NCBI GenBank assembly: GCA_018302725.1
Contig: JAGVZJ010000039.1
Location: 1 to 9,342 of the forward strand
Direction: 5' to 3'
Length of the DNA: 9,342 nt
Source of the DNA: Candidatus Woesearchaeota archaeon
GTDB taxonomy: Archaea > Nanobdellota > Nanobdellia > SCGC-AAA011-G17 > GW2011-AR20
The stretch's first letter is position 1; every line of letters starts with the position of its first letter. This document shows positions 5,798-9,342 of the stretch, in pieces. The position numbers and the translations under genes are program-made. Under the pieces are notes generated by a model that was given only the letters and a program-made list of their open reading frames with translations, made no database searches and was not told where the DNA came from.

Positions 5798-7692
5798 AAT
5801 TTGATAATGATTATTGGCATAGTCTAGACAGGCAGTATATTGAAAAGCTTGATGTCAGTGCTAAAAATGTTGGTCTCTCAACTCCTCCAATGAAGGATCA
5901 GTTAGAAGGGTTAAAAACAAGAATCTTTCAGGGGGCCAGCCAGATTGAACTTGGGTTTATGGGAAAGGCCAAAGGAAGCATGGGGCAAGGAGCTCCTACC
6001 CCTGAAATGTATGGCAGGGAAGAAAGAGAAGCAATGAGGCAACTAGCAAGATTAAATGAAGTTGAAACTTCAACTCACACCTCCCCTAATGTTCAAGGAT
6101 TTGCAGGTCTAGGAGAAAGAGGCTTTAGTGAAGAAATTCGTGAACAAAACTTGATAGAAGTTAAAAGGACTATAGATTTTGCAGCAGATGTTGCAGGAGG
6201 AGGTCCTGTTGTTTTGCATACTGGAGAATTCCCAAGAGCAGTTAGTAAATTTAAGAAAGAAGGCTTTGAAGCCTATCCTGGTGAAGAAAAAAAGCAGATT
6301 CATTATCTCGTAAATGAAAAAACAGGGGAGATAAGAAGAGGGGTTAGGGAAGATGAAGAAATCTGGATACCAAAGTATAAGTACAAAGATGGAAAACCAG
6401 TTATCTTAGAGGATGAATATGGTAATCAAAAGAAAATAAAGTTGTTTGATAAAGAAGTGCCAATCTATGAGTATGAATTAGACAAGCAAGGGAACATTGA
6501 AGTAGAAAAAAAAGTGTTCTCAGACTATAAAAAACAGTTTAAAGATAGAGAAGGAAGAATAGATGAAGCTAAGGCAGCTAAAGCATTTTACGAAGAACAA
6601 TTAAAAGCAGAACAGTTGCAAGCTCTTGGTCAGGCAGATGAGTATGAAAATCACTACAAAAGTGCGCTAGAAGAAAGAGAAAAAATTATAAAAAGTTTAA
6701 AGTTTTACGAAAGGTTAACAAGAGTTCCTGGGATAGACCAGGAAAAATTAAAAGAAACATTGAGAACAAGTGTCCCCTTTGTTCCGCCAGAAGAAGTTGA
6801 ACCTGTCTCATTCTTGAGGGAGAGGCTTAGAGAAACAGAAAAAAGAATGAATTATGGGCAGGAAACTGCTACTGCAGGTAGAAAAAATGCTGCAAGGATT
6901 CAGGATGAAATAGCCCACACAAAGCCAATCGAAGAATATGGTGTTGAAAAATCAGCAGAAACTTTAGCAAGAGCTGGAATTTATGCATTGCAAAAAGAAA
7001 AAGAAATACACAGGCTAAAAGGAGAGAAAGAACAACCATTGTTTATAGCTCCTGAAAATATTTTTCCAGAAAATGGCTATGCCAGTCATCCTCAAGAATT
7101 AAAAGAATTAATTTTAAAGTCTAGGGAAAATATGACAGGTATATTATGGAAAGGTGATAGACCAACCAAAGAAGGAACAAGATTAGGGGTTTATTCTAAA
7201 GAAGCAGCAGAAAAGGCGGCAGCAGATCATATTAAAGCTACATTTGATATAGGACATCTAAACACCTGGAGAAAGTATTTCCAGGGAGGTGAAGAAGAAT
7301 TCCACAAATGGATAAAGGAGCAAGTTGATGACTTAAATCAAAAAAAAATAATTGGACATATCCACTTAAGTGATAACTTTGGTTATTATGATGAGCACGT
7401 AGATCCTGGAGAGGGTAATGTTCCTATCCCAGAATTTATAAAGCAGATGAAAGAATCTGGCTATAAAGGAAAAATAATTGTTGAGCCAGCCCACCAGGAT
7501 GTAAGAGCATGGACTAAGTTTATGAGTAATTTTGCATCTCCTGTGTACAGGACTAAATTATGGACTGAGGATGACCTGGGATTCTTTAAAGGAACAACCT
7601 ACTCCCCAACCTATATTGTTGGAGGATACGCTCCCGATTCAGGAGGGGAAGAAACAGACTGGAGATTATGGAGCGGGATTAGACTAGAATAA
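5794..7692 (+). CDS. Endonuclease IV/xylose isomerase-like TIM-barrel protein with large insert
   Basis: The 632-residue protein is about twice the length of endonuclease IV (285 in E. coli). Barrel motifs flank a long insert. H95 lies in S-T-H-T-S and H142 in V-V-L-H-T-G-E. E421 follows in A-P-E-N-I-F, then D485 and H488 in F-D-I-G-H, H524 in H-I-H-L-S-D, D533 and H535 in Y-D-E-H, and E564 in I-V-E-P. These match in order the nine zinc ligands of E. coli Nfo (H69, H109, E145, D179, H182, H216, D229, H231, E261), with the same D+3H and D+2H spacings. The family includes AP endonucleases and sugar isomerases or epimerases, so the substrate is uncertain. The insert, about 146-415, holds a strand-rich part with Tyr/Lys/Asp-Gly repeats (165-235) and then a likely coiled coil (255-310). 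It is cotranscribed with the gene starting at 5288. Confidence 0.85.
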   Translation: MKFDNDYWHSLDRQYIEKLDVSAKNVGLSTPPMKDQLEGLKTRIFQGASQIELGFMGKAKGSMGQGAPTPEMYGREEREAMRQLARLNEVETSTHTSPNVQGFAGLGERGFSEEIREQNLIEVKRTIDFAADVAGGGPVVLHTGEFPRAVSKFKKEGFEAYPGEEKKQIHYLVNEKTGEIRRGVREDEEIWIPKYKYKDGKPVILEDEYGNQKKIKLFDKEVPIYEYELDKQGNIEVEKKVFSDYKKQFKDREGRIDEAKAAKAFYEEQLKAEQLQALGQADEYENHYKSALEEREKIIKSLKFYERLTRVPGIDQEKLKETLRTSVPFVPPEEVEPVSFLRERLRETEKRMNYGQETATAGRKNAARIQDEIAHTKPIEEYGVEKSAETLARAGIYALQKEKEIHRLKGEKEQPLFIAPENIFPENGYASHPQELKELILKSRENMTGILWKGDRPTKEGTRLGVYSKEAAEKAAADHIKATFDIGHLNTWRKYFQGGEEEFHKWIKEQVDDLNQKKIIGHIHLSDNFGYYDEHVDPGEGNVPIPEFIKQMKESGYKGKIIVEPAHQDVRAWTKFMSNFASPVYRTKLWTEDDLGFFKGTTYSPTYIVGGYAPDSGGEETDWRLWSGIRLE

Positions 7693-7711
7693 AAACATTA
7701 ATAAAGAATAA

Positions 7712-7718
7712 TTTATAA
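7712..7718 (+). promoter_or_regulatory. Possible TATA box upstream of the nucleotidyltransferase gene
   Basis: TTTATAA is centred about 27 nt before the ATG at 7742 and would predict a nearly leaderless start. That conflicts with the strong SD at 7731-7738, which would then lie outside the transcript. Either the gene is read from an upstream start or this box is not used. Confidence 0.3.
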
Positions 7719-7730
7719 CAAATTTCGTAA

Positions 7731-7738
7731 GAGGTGAT
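7731..7738 (+). promoter_or_regulatory. Strong Shine-Dalgarno site for the 7742 gene
   Basis: GAGGTGAT matches eight consecutive bases of the anti-SD complement, and its core lies about 7 nt before the ATG at 7742. It settles the start at 7742. An out-of-frame ATG at 7737 overlaps the site and is not used. Confidence 0.75.
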
Positions 7739-7741
7739 GAA

Positions 7742-8542
7742 ATGGATTTTCCTGTAGACCGAAGAGATAGCAATATTGATGTTCCTAATAAAGACTTAGA
7801 AGTTGCAAGAAAATTTGCTTCCAGAGTTTACAAAGAATTTGGAAAATTCGTTTCTGGAATCATCTTGTTTGGTTCTGTGACAGATTTTAACAGAGATAAA
7901 AAAGGCGATATCGATTTGTTAATTATCATAGATGACGTCCATATAGTTTTAGCTCCTGAAATAATGGAGACTTATAAAATAATAGTAGAAAAGGCGATAG
8001 TGGACACTAGCAGTAAGATACATGTACAGACTATGAAGTTAACAAGCTTCTGGGAGTATGTAAGAGCAGGAGATCCTGTTGCAATTAACATCCTAAGGAG
8101 CGGAGTTGCTTTAATAGACACAGGATTTTTTGATCCTTTGCAGCTATTATTGATGCAGGGAAGAATCAGGCCAAGCAGGGAATCAATTTACACTTATTAT
8201 AACATGAGCTTTGCTAGTTTCAACAATTCAGGAAAACATTTACTAAAAGCGATGGTTGATTTATACTGGTCTGCAATAGATGCAACTCACGCAGCATTAA
8301 TGAGGATTGGGGAAGTTCCGCCAAGCCCAGAACACGCAGCAGACATGCTAAGGCAGAAGATGGTAAAGAATAAGTATCTCCATCCAAAATACGCTGTTTT
8401 AATGCACGACCTTTATTTCATTTCTAAAAGAATTTTAAAAGATGAAATCGTAGAAATCTCTGGTGCAGAGTATGATAAATACAGACAGAGAACTGAAGAA
8501 TATCTAGGAATCATAAAAAAATTTATAGAAAAAAGAAAATAA
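7742..8542 (+). CDS. Nucleotidyltransferase-HEPN fusion protein
   Basis: The protein has 266 residues. The N-terminal half is a minimal nucleotidyltransferase of the pol-beta superfamily. It contains I-I-L-F-G-S-V-T-D with G44-S45, exactly ten residues, then D-I-D (D56 and D58), i.e. the canonical GS-x10-DxD metal-binding signature. A later third acidic residue could complete the triad. Residues from about 150 to the end are all-helical (Y-Y-N-M-S-F-A-S-F, H-L-L-K-A-M-V-D-L-Y-W-S-A-I-D-A-T-H-A-A-L) and resemble a HEPN domain. Such domains are often encoded beside or fused to minimal nucleotidyltransferases. Separate MNT/HEPN pairs can be toxin-antitoxin systems in which the MNT AMPylates the HEPN RNase. 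Here both are in one chain and the R-x(4-6)-H RNase motif is not obvious, so a toxin role is unproven. The start is fixed by the strong SD. Confidence 0.85.
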   Translation: MDFPVDRRDSNIDVPNKDLEVARKFASRVYKEFGKFVSGIILFGSVTDFNRDKKGDIDLLIIIDDVHIVLAPEIMETYKIIVEKAIVDTSSKIHVQTMKLTSFWEYVRAGDPVAINILRSGVALIDTGFFDPLQLLLMQGRIRPSRESIYTYYNMSFASFNNSGKHLLKAMVDLYWSAIDATHAALMRIGEVPPSPEHAADMLRQKMVKNKYLHPKYAVLMHDLYFISKRILKDEIVEISGAEYDKYRQRTEEYLGIIKKFIEKRK

Positions 8543-8547
8543 AGGGA

Positions 8548-8856
8548 TTAGACTTTAACAAGTGTTTCTGTCATTTTCCCATAAATTCCACTATAAGCAG
8601 ATCTCCTCTCATGTAGATCTAGTCTCAATAAAGGATCAATTGCTTGGTCGTATAAAAGTTTAGCCTGGGTATTCTGAAACACATCAGCCAAAGATAATCC
8701 AACTTGAGCTAAATTAGCCAAGTTTAATGGACCACTTGAAATTCCTTCCAAAAAACCTGCAGCTAGCCTATCTTTTATAACTTGTAAGTTTGGTGTTCCA
8801 AGTAATATTTGGTCTACCGCTTCACCTATTGAATTTCTAGCATTATCTCTTGACAT
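8548..8856 (-). CDS. Hypothetical protein, unrecognised
   Basis: The protein has 102 residues, and I recognise no family. It is soluble and probably mostly helical: a polar N-terminus (M-S-R-D-N-A-R-N), then G-E-A-V-D-Q-I-L-L-G, an Ala/Leu-rich middle (L-N-L-A-N-L-A-Q-V-G-L-S-L-A-D-V-F), and a charged region with L-R-L-D-L-H-E-R-R-S. No membrane helix, signal peptide or cysteine is seen. The start is well supported by the SD sequence at 8865-8871 with an 8-nt gap, and a TATA box lies further upstream. It is convergent with the nucleotidyltransferase gene, with 5 nt between the stops, so it is its own transcription unit at this end. A clean leader with promoter and SD makes it a real gene despite its size. 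Confidence 0.75.
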   Translation of the reverse strand: MSRDNARNSIGEAVDQILLGTPNLQVIKDRLAAGFLEGISSGPLNLANLAQVGLSLADVFQNTQAKLLYDQAIDPLLRLDLHERRSAYSGIYGKMTETLVKV

Positions 8857-8863
8857 ATTATTT

Positions 8864-8872
8864 AACCTCCTC
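8864..8872 (-). promoter_or_regulatory. Strong Shine-Dalgarno site for the 8856 gene
   Basis: On the minus strand this reads GAGGAGGTT, a near-perfect SD, about 8 nt before the ATG at 8854-8856. It confirms the start codon and shows that this gene has a leader, unlike trpS or the 5288 operon. Confidence 0.75.
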
Positions 8873-8887
8873 TTTTAAGGATTTTAT

Positions 8888-8901
8888 CTACTATTTAGTA
8901 G
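8888..8901 (-). promoter_or_regulatory. Perfect dyad at predicted transcription start, possible operator
   Basis: CTACTA-TT-TAGTAG has perfect 6-bp arms around a 2-bp centre. It covers about -11 to +3 relative to a start predicted 25 nt from the TATA box at 8912-8919. A repressor bound here would block RNA polymerase. This is inference from position and symmetry only. Confidence 0.35.
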
Positions 8902-8911
8902 TAAAGGTTAC

Positions 8912-8919
8912 TTATAAAG
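8912..8919 (-). promoter_or_regulatory. TATA box for the 8856 gene
   Basis: On the minus strand this reads CTTTATAA. It predicts transcription start near 8890 and a leader of about 34 nt that contains the SD site. Bases 8930-9005, upstream of it, show nothing else that I can identify. Confidence 0.5.
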
Positions 8920-9005
8920 CTTTCTATTCCAATGGCTTTGCACAAAAAGTCCCTCTCTTCAATTATTCATATTACTCTATATTCAAACTATCTGCCCTTA
9001 GTAAC

Positions 9006-9342
9006 CTATTCATCTAAATGTGAAGAAATAGCATCTAACAGCTTATAGGCAGCCTCTATAGATTTTCTGCTTTTAGGCACTTTTATATGAATATCCCCTA
9101 ATTTAACCTCTATCAACTCTCCAATTCTATCATTACTAGCCTCTTCTTTAATCTTGGGAATATCTCTTTTAAGAGGCTCAAAGGATAATAAAGTATCTGG
9201 AATAGGAGATACCAAATCAGGAAGATTGCCCTTATACCCTACCTCAGACTCCTCTTTCTTTTTCTCCTTGACCCCCAATAAATAAAATTTTGAGCCTTCT
9301 ATAGCAAATTCAACCTCTTTATCCCCATATTCATCCTGTAGC
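9006..9342 (-). CDS. Hypothetical protein, 5' end outside window
   Basis: The frame stays open from the TAG at 9006-9008 to the window edge, giving 111 visible residues. A TTG at 9276-9278 could be taken as a start. However, 21 more in-frame codons upstream read as ordinary protein (L-Q-D-E-Y-G-D-K-E-V-E-F-A-I-E-G-S-K-F-Y-L), so the true start is probably outside. The visible part has a strand-like segment, a charged linker (V-K-E-K-K-K-E-E-S-E), a Pro-rich stretch (L-P-D-L-V-S-P-I-P-D) and a C-terminal unit I-E-V-K-L-G-D-I-H-I-K-V-P-K. The last part is a likely helix (S-I-E-A-A-Y-K-L-L-D-A-I-S-S-H-L). No family is recognised. No promoter can be judged because the 5' region is missing. Confidence 0.65.
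   Translation of the reverse strand, partial: LQDEYGDKEVEFAIEGSKFYLLGVKEKKKEESEVGYKGNLPDLVSPIPDTLLSFEPLKRDIPKIKEEASNDRIGELIEVKLGDIHIKVPKSRKSIEAAYKLLDAISSHLDE

Noticed and set aside
7742..8856. Toxin-antitoxin module formed by the nucleotidyltransferase gene and the small 8856 gene
   Set aside because: The two genes are convergent on opposite strands with separate promoters, and the small protein shows no antitoxin or toxin motif. Typical modules are co-directional and coupled.
9006..9278. TTG at 9276-9278 as the start of the last gene
   Set aside because: The frame remains open and protein-like for 21 more codons to the window edge, and no SD precedes the TTG.

Overview
The window looks like part of an AT-rich archaeal genome. 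The evidence is an archaeal-type RNase P RNA, a Sec61-beta subunit, a homodimer-type NAC protein, an archaeal/eukaryal-style TrpRS, TATA boxes about 25 nt before several start points, and a mix of leaderless genes and genes with Shine-Dalgarno (SD) sites. The small, tightly packed genes, the ADH/VT helical paralogue pair, the MinD-like ATPase and an oversized TIM-barrel protein suggest a DPANN-type lineage (Woesearchaeota/Pacearchaeota-like). That placement is inference, not something the sequence proves.

Layout. Bases 1-782 hold the 3' part of a lipoprotein gene that begins before the window. Bases 821-1135 are the RNase P RNA, with its own promoter and a T-rich end. Next comes a plus-strand gene train: Sec61-beta (1285-1437, a 50-residue gene that is easily missed), NAC (1439-1765), two paralogous helical proteins (1765-2244 and 2228-2671), a MinD/ParA-family ATPase (2696-3466), and a MazG-like pyrophosphohydrolase gene broken by a frameshift (3463-3782). 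Most of these genes overlap or nearly touch, so they are probably cotranscribed from the promoter at about 1246. TrpRS (3816-4898) has its own promoter and converges on a small TM2-like membrane protein (4901-5185, minus strand).

A divergent promoter region then starts a two-gene operon: a charged helical/disordered protein (5288-5797) and a 632-residue TIM-barrel protein (5794-7692). The second overlaps the first by 4 nt, carries a full set of endonuclease IV-like metal ligands, and has about 270 extra residues inserted in the barrel. After it come a nucleotidyltransferase-HEPN fusion (7742-8542), an unrecognised minus-strand protein (8548-8856) with a strong SD and a dyad at its predicted transcription start, and an unrecognised minus-strand gene (9006-9342) whose 5' end lies outside the window.

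Functionally, the first half is protein biogenesis and housekeeping: secretion channel, nascent-chain chaperone, tRNA processing and tRNA charging. The second half is accessory and poorly characterised. No CRISPR array, insertion sequence, tRNA gene or clear defence island is visible. The best candidates for undescribed biology are the TIM-barrel operon and the paralogue pair placed between NAC and the MinD-like ATPase.
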